Shown here one piece after another: positions 17,766-26,583 of a stretch of DNA of 64,000 nucleotides (position 1 is its first letter; each line of letters opens with the position of its first letter). A program made the position numbers and the translations under genes. Where the stretch lies: NCBI RefSeq assembly GCF_009674565.1, contig NZ_WKJL01000024.1, positions 1 to 64,000 of the forward strand, written 5' to 3'. The stretch is from Duganella aquatilis (GTDB lineage: Bacteria; Pseudomonadota; Gammaproteobacteria; Burkholderiales; Burkholderiaceae_D). The notes under the pieces are model-generated. The model was given only the letters and a program-made list of their open reading frames with translations, did no database searches and was not told the DNA's origin.

Positions 17766-18068
17766 TTATTGTGGGGTGACGCTGTCGGGCTGCGGCTGGC
17801 GCGTGGCCTGCTGCGCCGAGGTTTGCAGCGTGTGGATGGTGGTCTTGTGCTTGTTCGTTTCGCGGCGGTGGCGGAACACGGTGGGCGTCAGCGCCAGCAC
17901 GCCCAGCACGGCGCCAGCGACGAAAAAGCCCAGCAGCATCAGCACCAGCGGGCCGCGCAGCTCGTAGTGCAGGAACAGATGCAGGTCGACTTCCTGCGAG
18001 TTTTTCAGCGCGAAGCCGAAAAACAAGACGAATATAACGAAGCCTATAAGGGTGGAGATGAATTTCAT
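17766..18068 (-). CDS. lapA: LPS assembly protein LapA
   Basis: A 100-residue protein with two transmembrane helices (residues about 3-22 and 41-62), separated by NSQEVDLHLFLHYELRGP, the DUF1049/LapA signature. The C-terminal tail is cytoplasmic and Gln/Thr-rich. It partners with LapB. It is separated from the upstream ihfB by a terminator, so it may have its own promoter in the 108-base gap, though I could not identify one with confidence. Confidence 0.92.
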   Translation of the reverse strand: MKFISTLIGFVIFVLFFGFALKNSQEVDLHLFLHYELRGPLVLMLLGFFVAGAVLGVLALTPTVFRHRRETNKHKTTIHTLQTSAQQATRQPQPDSVTPQ

Positions 18069-18124
18069 CAGCCGGTGTCCTGTGGTGTTAGTTCCGAGAG
18101 CGCCAGTATCGCACTAGCGCCCGC

Positions 18125-18160
18125 AAAAAAAAAGCGGCCTCCCGAGGGATGCCGCTTTTT
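18125..18160 (-). terminator. Terminator between ihfB and lapA
   Basis: Stem AAAAAGCGGC (18129-18138) with GCCGCTTTTT (18151-18160), flanked by long A and T runs. It has the form of a bidirectional terminator; on the minus strand it follows ihfB by 17 bases. Confidence 0.9.
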
Positions 18161-18176
18161 ATTTCCAGCGTATGCT

Positions 18177-18482
18177 TCAGTCCTCGATGATCGGTTGCCC
18201 AACCATCGCGTCAACCCGCTCGCGCAATTGCTTGCCCGGCTTGAAGTGAGGCACCCGTTTTTCGGGCACCATCACCTTGTCGCCCGACTTCGGATTACGT
18301 CCGATGCGTGGCGGCCGGCTGTTGAGGGCAAAGCTGCCAAAACCGCGGATCTCGATGCGCTGACCAGTCGACAAGGCGTTGGTCATCGCATCCAGTATGG
18401 TCTTGACGGCATATTCCGCATCCTTGGCCACCAGCTGAGAATAACGCTCAGCCAGGCGGTTGATGAGCTCGGACTTAGTCAT
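18177..18482 (-). CDS. ihfB: Integration host factor subunit beta
   Basis: A 101-residue HU/IHF-family DNA-bending protein. The start MTKSELINRLAERYSQL and the arm residues RNPKSGDKVMVPEKRVPHFKPGK are diagnostic of IHF-beta, with the tip proline in GRNPKSG. It works as a heterodimer with IHF-alpha (not in this window) in replication, recombination and transcription. It follows rpsA by 10 bases, the conserved rpsA-ihfB arrangement. Confidence 0.96.
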   Translation of the reverse strand: MTKSELINRLAERYSQLVAKDAEYAVKTILDAMTNALSTGQRIEIRGFGSFALNSRPPRIGRNPKSGDKVMVPEKRVPHFKPGKQLRERVDAMVGQPIIED

Positions 18483-18492
18483 CGACTAGTTC

Positions 18493-20178
18493 TTAGTTTT
18501 TGTTGTCCAGCTTGGCTTTCAGCAGTGCGCCCAGGCTGGTGGTGCCCGAAGCGGCGCTGCTGTCCGAAGCGATGTTTTTCATCGCTTCAGCGGTGTCAGC
18601 CGAGTCTTTCGCTTTGATCGACAGCTGGATCGAACGTGCTTTACGGTCGATGTTGATCACCAGAGCTTCGACGGAATCGCCGACTTTCAGGTGGGTGCCA
18701 GCATCTTCCACGCGGTCACGCGAGATTTCCGAAGCGCGCAGGTAGCCTTCAACTTCTTCCGACAGTTGGATCACGGCGCCTTTAGGCTCCACCGATTTCA
18801 CGGTGCCGGTTACCAGCGAACCTTTGTCGTTCATGGCGGCGAAGTTGTTGAATGGGTCACCTTCCAGTTGCTTGACGCCCAGGGACACGCGCTCGCGCTC
18901 AACGTCGATCGCCAGAACGATGGCTTCCAGTTCGTCGCCTTTCTTGAACTTGCGCACGGCTTCTTCGCCGGACTCGGTCCACGACAGGTCGGACAGGTGC
19001 ACCAGGCCGTCGATGTTGCCAGCCAGACCGATGAACACGCCGAAGTCGGTGATCGATTTGATCGCGCCTTTGACTTTGTCACCTTTCTTATGGGTCACGC
19101 CGAAGTCGTCCCATGGGTTGGCTTTGCACTGTTTCATGCCCAGCGAAATACGACGACGCTCTTCGTCGATTTCCAGAACCATCACTTCTACTTCGTCGCC
19201 CAGTTGGACAACTTTGTTTGGAGCGACGTTTTTGTTGGTCCAGTCCATTTCCGACACGTGCACCAGGCCTTCGATGCCTTGCTCAACTTCGACGAACGCG
19301 CCGTAGTCGGTCAGGTTGGTGACTTTACCGAACAGACGGGTGCCTTGTGGGTAACGACGGGACAGACCGGTCCAAGGATCGTCGCCCAGTTGTTTCACGC
19401 CCAGCGAAACACGGTTTTTCTCTTGATCGTATTTCAGGACTTTGGCGGTGATCTCTTGACCCACGGTCAGCACTTCCGATGGGTGACGCACACGACGCCA
19501 TGCCAGGTCGGTGATGTGCAGCAGGCCGTCGATGCCGCCCAGGTCCACGAACGCGCCGTAGTCGGTGATGTTTTTCACAACGCCGGTCACCACGGTGCCT
19601 TCTTTCAGCGTTTCCATCAGTTTCTGACGCTCTTCGCCCATCGAAGCTTCGATGACGGCGCGACGCGACAGAACCACGTTGTTACGCTTGCGGTCCAGTT
19701 TGATGACTTTGAATTCGAGGGTTTTGCCTTCGAACGGGGTGGTGTCTTTGACCGGACGGGTGTCGACCAGCGAACCTGGCAGGAAGGCACGGATGCCGTT
19801 GGTCAGAACGGTCAGACCGCCCTTGACTTTGCCGTTCACGGTACCGACGACGATCTCGCCCGATTCCATTGCTTTTTCCAGTGCCAGCCACGAAGCCAGA
19901 CGCTTGGCTTTGTCGCGCGACAGGATGGTATCGCCGAAACCATTTTCCAGCGATTCGATGGCCACGGAAACGAAGTCGCCTACTTTGACTTCCAGTTCGC
20001 CTTGGTCATTTTTGAATTCTTCAACAGGGATGAATGCTTCCGATTTCAGGCCGGCGTTGACGATCACGAAGTTGTGATCCAGACGAACGACTTCAGCCGA
20101 GATCACTTCGCCCGAACGCATGTCTTGACGCGACAGGGATTCTTCGAAGAGGGCTGCAAAACTTTCCATATTAGACAT
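18493..20178 (-). CDS. rpsA: 30S ribosomal protein S1
   Basis: A 561-residue protein made of six S1/OB domains; repeated VKNITDYGAFVDLGGIDGLLH-type units are visible throughout. S1 binds mRNA leaders and helps the 30S subunit start translation. The start MSNMESFAALFEESL at 20178 is chosen over the longer in-frame start at 20271 because it matches betaproteobacterial S1 and has GGAAG upstream. It lies in the conserved cmk-rpsA-ihfB order, with a 68-base gap after cmk that could hold a leader for autoregulation. Confidence 0.97.
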   Translation of the reverse strand: MSNMESFAALFEESLSRQDMRSGEVISAEVVRLDHNFVIVNAGLKSEAFIPVEEFKNDQGELEVKVGDFVSVAIESLENGFGDTILSRDKAKRLASWLALEKAMESGEIVVGTVNGKVKGGLTVLTNGIRAFLPGSLVDTRPVKDTTPFEGKTLEFKVIKLDRKRNNVVLSRRAVIEASMGEERQKLMETLKEGTVVTGVVKNITDYGAFVDLGGIDGLLHITDLAWRRVRHPSEVLTVGQEITAKVLKYDQEKNRVSLGVKQLGDDPWTGLSRRYPQGTRLFGKVTNLTDYGAFVEVEQGIEGLVHVSEMDWTNKNVAPNKVVQLGDEVEVMVLEIDEERRRISLGMKQCKANPWDDFGVTHKKGDKVKGAIKSITDFGVFIGLAGNIDGLVHLSDLSWTESGEEAVRKFKKGDELEAIVLAIDVERERVSLGVKQLEGDPFNNFAAMNDKGSLVTGTVKSVEPKGAVIQLSEEVEGYLRASEISRDRVEDAGTHLKVGDSVEALVINIDRKARSIQLSIKAKDSADTAEAMKNIASDSSAASGTTSLGALLKAKLDNKN

Positions 20179-20246
20179 TGTTGCTTCCAGGTTACCAGTA
20201 AGGCTCGCGGTATGCGTCTTCAACTGGGTTAGGTTGATAAAAGATG

Positions 20247-20915
20247 CTACTTGGTGATACTGGCGTACCATTTCAAGACCTGGTCGACTGCTTCGTCAGC
20301 ATTCATTTCCGAGGTATCGAGCACATGCGCCCCCTCTGCGGGGACCAGCGGCGCGATGGTCCGGTGTGTATCCCGGTCGTCCCGCGCCTGCAAATCCATC
20401 AGTAGGTCTTCCATCTTAGCAGAAAAACCCTTGTCTATCAATTGCTTATATCGGCGCCCCGCGCGCGCCGCCACGGAGGCGGTCAAAAACACCTTCAGCG
20501 GGGCGTGCGGGAAGATCACCGAGCCCATGTCGCGGCCGTCCGCCACCAGCCCCGGCGCCTTGCGGAAGCCCAGCTGCAGCCCCACCAGCGCGTGGCGCAC
20601 CGCCGGGAAGGTGGCGATCTTGGAAGCCGTGTTGCCGACCTCTTCGGCCCGGATGGCGTCGCTGACGTTTTCATGCGACAAAATGATGTCGCCGCCCTGG
20701 AAACTGCAGTGCAGGTGCTCGGCCAGCTTGGCCAGCGCGTGCTCGTCGGCCAGGTCGGTGCCGCGGCGCAGCGCCGACAGCGCAGTCAGGCGGTACAGCG
20801 CGCCCGAGTCCAGGTAATGGAAACCGAGCTTGTCGGCGACGCGATGCGCGACCGTGCCCTTGCCGGAAGCGGTCGGGCCGTCGATGGTGATGACTGGAAT
20901 CTGGGAAGTTGGCAT
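20247..20915 (-). CDS. cmk: Cytidylate kinase
   Basis: A 222-residue nucleoside monophosphate kinase phosphorylating CMP and dCMP. The P-loop is GPTASGKGTVA, followed by LGFHYLDSGALYR; the GRDMGSVIFPHA and ARDDRDTHR motifs are the acceptor-base and lid regions of the family. The start MPTSQIPVITIDGPTASGKG at 20915 is preferred over the upstream in-frame ATG, and lies only 5 bases after the aroA stop. Confidence 0.95.
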   Translation of the reverse strand: MPTSQIPVITIDGPTASGKGTVAHRVADKLGFHYLDSGALYRLTALSALRRGTDLADEHALAKLAEHLHCSFQGGDIILSHENVSDAIRAEEVGNTASKIATFPAVRHALVGLQLGFRKAPGLVADGRDMGSVIFPHAPLKVFLTASVAARAGRRYKQLIDKGFSAKMEDLLMDLQARDDRDTHRTIAPLVPAEGAHVLDTSEMNADEAVDQVLKWYASITK

Positions 20916-20920
20916 ATCGG

Positions 20921-22234
20921 TTATCGTGCTATTTTGGCAAAGGCGGTGAAGTAGTCGGGGAAGGTCTTGTTCACGCACTTCGGATCATTGATGCGCACCG
21001 CCGCGCCCTGGCGCAGCGCGCCGTCCAGCGCGGCCAGCGAGAAGCACATCGCCATGCGGTGGTCGTCGTAGGTATCAATGGTAGCAGGGCTGAGCGCGGC
21101 CGGCGGCGTGACCTGGATGTAGTCCGCGCCCTCCTCCACCGTGGCGCCCAGCTTGCGCAGCTCGGTCGCCATGGCGGCGATGCGGTCGGTTTCCTTGACG
21201 CGCCAGCTGGCGATGTTGCGCAGCGTGCTGGTGCCGTCGGCGTACAGCGCGGCGATGGCGATGGTCATGGCGGCGTCGGGAATGTGGTTGAAGTCGGCGT
21301 CGATGGCTTTCAGCGGGCCGTTGGCGCGCGCCTCGATCCAGTTGTCGCCCATGGTGATCTGCACGCCCATCTGTTCCAGCGCGGCGGCGAAGCGCACGTC
21401 GCCCTGAATGCTGTCCTTGCCCACGCCCTCGACCCGCACCGGACCGCCGGCAATCGCGCCGGCCGCCAGGAAGTAGGACGCCGACGAAGCGTCGCCCTCG
21501 ACGTGGATGGTGCCCGGCGACTGGTAGACCTGGCCCGGCTGGATGGTGAACGAGGCCCAGCCGTTCTGCTCGACCTTGACGCCGAAGCGGCGGATCAGGT
21601 TCAGCGTGATCTCGATATACGGCTTGGAGATCAGTTCGCCGACGACGTCGATGGTGATCGCATGCTCCTTGGCCATCAGCGGCGCCACCATCAGCAGCGC
21701 GGTCAGGAACTGGCTCGACACATCGCCGCGCACCGACAGGCGCTCGGTGGTGATCCTGCCCTGCTTGATGTGCAGCGGCGGGAAGCCCGGATTGCCGGTG
21801 TACCCGACGTTGGTGCCGGCGGCGTTGAGCGCGTCGACCAGATCGCCGATCGGGCGTTCATGCATGCGCGGCACGCCGTGCAGCGTGTAATCGCCGCCGA
21901 TGACGGCCAACGCGGCGGTCAGCGGGCGGATCGCCGTGCCGGCGTTGCCCATGAACAGATCGGCCGATCTATTCGGCAGCACGCCGGCCACGCCGGTGAC
22001 GTGGTGGACGGTGCCGGTGGCGGTCTTCTCCTCGGTCCACTGCACGCCGAGCGAGCGCAGCGCCGCCAGCATGACGGCGGTGTCGTCCGACGCCAGCAGA
22101 TCGACAATCGCCACCTGCCCCTGCGACAGCGCCGCCAGCAGCAGGATGCGGTTGGAAATCGATTTCGAGCCAGGCAGGCGCACAACGCCCTGCACGTGAG
22201 AGACCGTTTGCAGGTCGAGATATTCGTGAGTCAT
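20921..22234 (-). CDS. aroA: 3-phosphoshikimate 1-carboxyvinyltransferase (EPSP synthase)
   Basis: A 437-residue enzyme of the shikimate pathway, joining phosphoenolpyruvate and shikimate 3-phosphate. The substrate-binding LPGSKSISNRILLLAAL is at the N-terminus, with MGNAGTAIRPLTAAL following; the GNAGTxxRPL form is typical of the glyphosate-sensitive class I enzymes. The C-terminal YDDHRMAMCFSLAAL motif is present. It lies between tyrA (with a large palindrome in the gap) and cmk. Confidence 0.96.
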   Translation of the reverse strand: MTHEYLDLQTVSHVQGVVRLPGSKSISNRILLLAALSQGQVAIVDLLASDDTAVMLAALRSLGVQWTEEKTATGTVHHVTGVAGVLPNRSADLFMGNAGTAIRPLTAALAVIGGDYTLHGVPRMHERPIGDLVDALNAAGTNVGYTGNPGFPPLHIKQGRITTERLSVRGDVSSQFLTALLMVAPLMAKEHAITIDVVGELISKPYIEITLNLIRRFGVKVEQNGWASFTIQPGQVYQSPGTIHVEGDASSASYFLAAGAIAGGPVRVEGVGKDSIQGDVRFAAALEQMGVQITMGDNWIEARANGPLKAIDADFNHIPDAAMTIAIAALYADGTSTLRNIASWRVKETDRIAAMATELRKLGATVEEGADYIQVTPPAALSPATIDTYDDHRMAMCFSLAALDGALRQGAAVRINDPKCVNKTFPDYFTAFAKIAR

Positions 22235-22250
22235 TTTATTCCTTCAACTT

Positions 22251-22336
22251 CGGGGTCAGGTCCCTCATTTCTACACGAGCCCTACCGTAACAGCCGCTAC
22301 GGCCGAGGCCGTGTAGAAATGAGGGACCTGACCCCG
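22251..22336. repeat. REPIN-like element: 26-bp perfect inverted repeat in the tyrA-aroA gap
   Basis: Arms 22251-22276 and 22311-22336 are perfectly complementary and begin with CGGGGTCAGGTCC. The 34-base loop contains its own small stem (CCGTA/TACGG). The GGGGTCAG tip is shared with the element at 4515-4584, but the inner sequences differ. It fills almost the whole space between the tyrA stop (22340) and the aroA start (22234) inside an otherwise tight operon. Confidence 0.85.
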
Positions 22337-22339
22337 GGT

Positions 22340-23257
22340 TTAATCTGCTTTATCCTGCGACGCCGGCGCTTCGGCCGTTTCGATCGCGGTGATCCATTGG
22401 TGGCGGGCGTGCTGGGCGTTGCTGTAGACGCTTTCCAGCGCCGCGCCGTCGCCGGCCGCCAGTTGCGCGCGCAGCTGCGTCAATTGTGCCATGTACGCGT
22501 CCAGCTCGGCCAACAGCGCCGGCTGGTTGGCCAGGCTGATGTCGCGCCACATCTCCGGCGACGAGCCGGCAATCCGCGTGAAATCGCGGAAGCCGCTGGC
22601 CGCATACTGGAACAGCAAGTCCGCATGCGGCTTGCGGGCGATGTCGTCCACCAGCGCATAGGCCAGCAAATGCGGCAGATGGCTGACCGCCGCAAACACC
22701 TTGTCGTGCTCCTGCGGCGTCAAACGGTGGATGATGGCGCCGCAGGCGCGCCATGCGGCCGCCACGCGTTCGATATCGGCCGCCGCGTTGTCGTCCAGCG
22801 CCGTCAGCACCACCTTCTTGCCGATGTACAGATGGTCGATCGCCGCATCCGGCCCGTTGGTCTCGCGGCCCGCGATCGGATGGCCCGGCACGAACTGCGC
22901 CACCTTGCCGCCCAGCGCGCGGCGCGCCGCTGCCACCACGTCCGACTTGGTGCTGCCGGCGTCGGTGACCACGGTGCCGGCGTCCAGATGCGGCGCGATC
23001 GCCGCCAGGATCGCCTCGGTCTGCGCCACCGGCGCCGCCAGCAGCACCAGGTCGGCGCCGCGCAGCGCTTCGGCCAGCGAGGCCGGTTCGCCGGCCACGC
23101 CGATGGCGTCGATGATGCCCAGCTCCAGCGCGCGCGCCATCGACGCGGCGGAACGGCCCACGCCGACGATGCTCCGCACCGCGCCTGCCTTCTTCAGCGC
23201 CCGCGCAAACGAGCCGCCGATCAGGCCTACGCCAAAAATAACGACTTTGTTCAGCAT
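22340..23257 (-). CDS. tyrA: Prephenate dehydrogenase
   Basis: A 305-residue NAD(P)-dependent enzyme of tyrosine synthesis. The Rossmann motif FGVGLIGGSFA is at the N-terminus; GHPIAGRETNGPDAA and SHLPHLLAYALVD are the conserved prephenate-site motifs. There is no fused chorismate mutase, unlike E. coli TyrA; the mutase domain is on PheA here. Its ATG abuts the hisC stop codon (TAAATG), so it is coupled to hisC. Confidence 0.94.
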   Translation of the reverse strand: MLNKVVIFGVGLIGGSFARALKKAGAVRSIVGVGRSAASMARALELGIIDAIGVAGEPASLAEALRGADLVLLAAPVAQTEAILAAIAPHLDAGTVVTDAGSTKSDVVAAARRALGGKVAQFVPGHPIAGRETNGPDAAIDHLYIGKKVVLTALDDNAAADIERVAAAWRACGAIIHRLTPQEHDKVFAAVSHLPHLLAYALVDDIARKPHADLLFQYAASGFRDFTRIAGSSPEMWRDISLANQPALLAELDAYMAQLTQLRAQLAAGDGAALESVYSNAQHARHQWITAIETAEAPASQDKAD

Positions 23258-24367
23258 TTACTCCGCCAATGCTTTCGACAGCGCCGCGATGAAGACGGCG
23301 TTTTCCTGCGGCAGGCCGATGGAAATGCGCAGCCATTCAGGCAGGCCGTAGTTGCCGACCGGGCGCACAATCACGCCCTGCTTCAGCAACGACAAATTCA
23401 CGCGCGCGCCGGCGCCGGCATCGCTGCCGACTTTCACCAGCACGAAGTTGCCGAACGACGGCACGTACTCCAGCCCCAGCTTCTCGAACGCTTCGACAAA
23501 CTGCCGGTAGCCGGCGGCGTTGTTGGCCGCGCCCTGCTCCAGGAAGGCCTTGTCGTTGAGCGCCGCGATGGCCGCCGCCTGCGCCAGCGAGTTGACATTG
23601 AACGGCTGGCGGATGCGGTTCATCAGATCGGTCAGCGCCGGCTGCGCAATCGCGAAGCCCACGCGCAGGCCCGCCAGGCCATAGGCCTTGGAGAAGGTGC
23701 GCGACACCAGCAGGTTGGGATACTTCTTCACCCATTCGGCCGATTCGAACTGGTGTTCGGCGGCCAGGAATTCGTTGTAGGCCTCGTCCAGCACCACCAC
23801 GACGTGAGCCGGCACCTTGTCCAGAAAGGCCTGGATCTCGGCCGCCGGAATAAAGGTGCCGGTCGGGTTGTTGGGATTGGCGATGAATACCAGGCGCGTG
23901 TCGTCGCGGATCGCCGCCAGCATCGCCGGCAGGTCGTGGCCGTGAGCCTTGGCCGGCACCACGATGTGCTGCGCGCCCACGCCCTGCGTCGCCAGCGCGT
24001 AGACGGCAAACGAATACTGCGAATACACGATCGACTGGCCGCGCTCCACAAACGCGTGGGCGGCGATTTCCAGGATGTCGTTGGAGCCGTTGCCCAGCGT
24101 GATCCAGTCGGCCGGCACGTTATAACGCCTGGACAGCGCGCCTTTCAGGTCGAAGCCGTTCGCATCGGGGTAGCGGCCCAGTTCCGCCACGGCGGCGGCC
24201 ATGGCCTGCTGCGCCGATGCCGGCACGCCGAACGGATTTTCGTTGGACGCCAGTTTGACGATGTTGGCTTCATCCAGGCCGAATTCACGCGCGACTTCCG
24301 CGATCGGTTTGCCGGCCTGGTAGGGGGCGATGGCGCGGACGTATTCCGGGCCGTAGTGCTTGCTCAT
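23258..24367 (-). CDS. hisC: Histidinol-phosphate / aromatic aminotransferase
   Basis: A 369-residue class II PLP aminotransferase. The PLP lysine is in SRTFSKAYGLAGLRVG, with ANPNNPTGTF and DEAYNEF upstream. HisC in this position between pheA and tyrA is a conserved arrangement, and such copies (HisC2/HisHb) commonly transaminate aromatic keto acids as well as imidazole-acetol phosphate. The context therefore suggests that it makes phenylalanine and tyrosine; histidine genes are not in the window. Confidence 0.9.
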   Translation of the reverse strand: MSKHYGPEYVRAIAPYQAGKPIAEVAREFGLDEANIVKLASNENPFGVPASAQQAMAAAVAELGRYPDANGFDLKGALSRRYNVPADWITLGNGSNDILEIAAHAFVERGQSIVYSQYSFAVYALATQGVGAQHIVVPAKAHGHDLPAMLAAIRDDTRLVFIANPNNPTGTFIPAAEIQAFLDKVPAHVVVVLDEAYNEFLAAEHQFESAEWVKKYPNLLVSRTFSKAYGLAGLRVGFAIAQPALTDLMNRIRQPFNVNSLAQAAAIAALNDKAFLEQGAANNAAGYRQFVEAFEKLGLEYVPSFGNFVLVKVGSDAGAGARVNLSLLKQGVIVRPVGNYGLPEWLRISIGLPQENAVFIAALSKALAE

Positions 24368-24386
24368 GTCTGGTCTCTCTTTGTTA

Positions 24387-25460
24387 TCAGGTCAGGCTCA
24401 CCGGGTAGGAACCCAGCACCTTGAAGAATGCGGCGTTGCCGCGCAGCTCATCGAGCGCCTTGGCCACCGCTGGATTCTGCACATGGCCTTCGACGTCGAC
24501 GTAGAAATAATATTCCCACGTGCCGGTGCGGGCCGGACGCGATTCGAAGCGCGTCATCGACACGCCGTGCTGCGCCAGCGATCCCAGCAGGCGGTAGATC
24601 GAACCGGCCTTGTGCGGCGCCGCCAGCGCCAGCGAGGTGCGGTCTTCGCCCGACGGGCCGGCCTGCAGCTGGCCGATGACGGCGAAGCGCGTGCGGTTGT
24701 GCGGGTCGTCCTGGATGTTGGCCTTGACCGTGCCCAGGCTGTAGCGCACGCCGGCGCGCTCGCCGGCAATCGCGGCGATGCCATGGTCGTCGCGCGCCAT
24801 GCGTGCCGCTTCGGCGTTGGAGGAGACGGCGATGCGCTCGATCTCCGGGTAGTTATTGTTCAACCAGATCTGGCACTGCGCCAGCGCCTGCGCGTGGGCG
24901 CAGATGGCGGTGATGCCGTCCATATTGCCGCTGCCGGTCAGCAGGCTGTGGCGCACGGCCAGCGACACTTCGCCGCTGATGGTCAGCGGCGTATGCAGCA
25001 GCAGGTCCAGCGTGCGGCCGATGGCGCCTTCGGTCGAGTTCTCGACCGGCACCACGCCGAATTCGGCGGTGCCGGCTTCGGTGGCGCGGAACACTTCGTC
25101 GATCGACGAGCAAGGCAGCACGTCGACGGCGGTGCCGAACTGCTCGTACACCGCCTGTTCGCTGTAGGTGCCGGCCGGGCCGAGGAAGGCCACGGTGACG
25201 CGCTTTTCCAGCGAGCGGCAGGCGGACATGATCTCGCGCCAGATGGTTTGCAGCTCGGCGTTGCCCATCGGGCCGGGATTGCGTTCGGCCACGCCGCGCA
25301 GCACCTGCGCCTCGCGCTCGGGACGGAACACCGGCGCGCCGGTTTCCGCTTTCACATGGCCCACTTCCTGCGCCACCTTGGCGCGCTGGTTCAGCAGGTC
25401 GAGGATTTGCGCGTCGATCGAGTCGATCCGCTCGCGCAAGGGTTTGAGTTTGTCGTTCAT
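24387..25460 (-). CDS. pheA: Bifunctional chorismate mutase / prephenate dehydratase (P-protein)
   Basis: A 357-residue enzyme: chorismate mutase (residues 1 to about 85, LKPLRERIDSIDAQILDLLNQR), prephenate dehydratase (about 90-270, with AFLGPAGTYSEQAVYEQFG and ENSTEGAIG) and a C-terminal ACT domain with the phenylalanine-sensing ESRP motif (RFESRPARTGTWEYYF). It converts chorismate to phenylpyruvate and is probably feedback-inhibited by phenylalanine through the ACT domain. It starts three bases after serC. Confidence 0.95.
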   Translation of the reverse strand: MNDKLKPLRERIDSIDAQILDLLNQRAKVAQEVGHVKAETGAPVFRPEREAQVLRGVAERNPGPMGNAELQTIWREIMSACRSLEKRVTVAFLGPAGTYSEQAVYEQFGTAVDVLPCSSIDEVFRATEAGTAEFGVVPVENSTEGAIGRTLDLLLHTPLTISGEVSLAVRHSLLTGSGNMDGITAICAHAQALAQCQIWLNNNYPEIERIAVSSNAEAARMARDDHGIAAIAGERAGVRYSLGTVKANIQDDPHNRTRFAVIGQLQAGPSGEDRTSLALAAPHKAGSIYRLLGSLAQHGVSMTRFESRPARTGTWEYYFYVDVEGHVQNPAVAKALDELRGNAAFFKVLGSYPVSLT

Positions 25461-25463
25461 AGT

Positions 25464-26561
25464 TTATCGGCCAGCGAATTCGTTCAAGTAGTCTACGAGC
25501 GCTTGCACGCCCTCGATAGGCATCGCGTTATAGATCGATGCGCGCATACCGCCGACGGACTTGTGGCCCTTCAGTTGCAGCAGGCCGCGCGCCTTGGCGC
25601 CGGCCAGGAATGCTTCGTTCCTGCTTTCGTCCTTCAGGTAGAAGGGCACGTTCATGCGCGAGCGGTTGGCTGGCGCCACGCGGTTCTGGTAAAAGTCGTC
25701 GACGTCCAGCGCGGCGTACAGCAGTTCGGCCTTGACCCTGGCGCGGCGCTCCATCTCGGCCACGCCGCCCTGCGCCTTCAGCCACTGGAACACCAGGCCG
25801 GCGATGTAGATGCCGTAGGTCGGCGGCGTGTTGTACATCGATTCGTTGTCAGCCACCAGCTTGAAGTCGAACGCCGACGGACACGCCGGCAGCGCCTGGC
25901 CCAGCAGATCGTCGCGGATGATGACGATGGTGACGCCGGCCGGGCCGATGTTCTTCTGCGCGCCGGCGAAGATCACGCCGTACCGCGACACGTCGATCGC
26001 GCGCGACAGGATGTGCGAGGACATGTCAGCCACCAGCGGCACGCCGTCCAGGCGCGGATCGGCGGCATCCGGCACGCCGCCGTCGAAATCGTATTCGACG
26101 CCGTCGATGGTCTCGTTGGTGCACATGTGCAGATAGGCCGCGCCGGGCGTCAGCCGCCACTCGCGCTGCGGCGGCACCGCTGTCGTGCACGAGGCGGCGA
26201 TGTTCACGTTGGCGTATTTGCCGGCTTCCTTGATGGATTTGGCCGACCACGAACCGGTGTGGATGAAATCGATGGTTGCGCCGGCGGGCTTGTGGCCCAG
26301 CAGGTTCAACGGCACGAGGGCGTTCTGCGACAGGCCGCCCCCCTGCATGAACAAAATCTTGTAATTGTCCGGTACTGCCAGCAGCTCGCGCAGATCGCGC
26401 TCGGCCGCCTTGTAAATCGACATAAACTCCGGTCCGCGGTGGCTCATCTCCATCACCGACATGCCGCTGCCGTGCCAGTCCAGCATTTCGGCGGCAGCTT
26501 GCGTCAGCACTTCCTTCGGCAGTACGGCAGGGCCGGCGGAAAAATTGTAGATGTGCGTCAT
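25464..26561 (-). CDS. serC: Phosphoserine aminotransferase
   Basis: A 365-residue PLP enzyme making phosphoserine from 3-phosphohydroxypyruvate, also used for pyridoxine synthesis. The start MTHIYNFSAGPAVLPKEVL is canonical, the PLP lysine is in FAGAQKNIGPAGVTI, and the C-terminal GGMRASIYNAMP motif is present. The gyrA-serC-pheA order is conserved in Beta- and Gammaproteobacteria. Confidence 0.96.
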   Translation of the reverse strand: MTHIYNFSAGPAVLPKEVLTQAAAEMLDWHGSGMSVMEMSHRGPEFMSIYKAAERDLRELLAVPDNYKILFMQGGGLSQNALVPLNLLGHKPAGATIDFIHTGSWSAKSIKEAGKYANVNIAASCTTAVPPQREWRLTPGAAYLHMCTNETIDGVEYDFDGGVPDAADPRLDGVPLVADMSSHILSRAIDVSRYGVIFAGAQKNIGPAGVTIVIIRDDLLGQALPACPSAFDFKLVADNESMYNTPPTYGIYIAGLVFQWLKAQGGVAEMERRARVKAELLYAALDVDDFYQNRVAPANRSRMNVPFYLKDESRNEAFLAGAKARGLLQLKGHKSVGGMRASIYNAMPIEGVQALVDYLNEFAGR

Positions 26562-26583
26562 TACGTTCCTTTAAATGATTACT

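Noticed and set aside
20909..24424. A plus-strand open frame of 1171 codons opposite aroA, tyrA and hisC
   Set aside because: Same reason: composition of an antisense frame, no ribosome-binding site, and it crosses three conserved genes.
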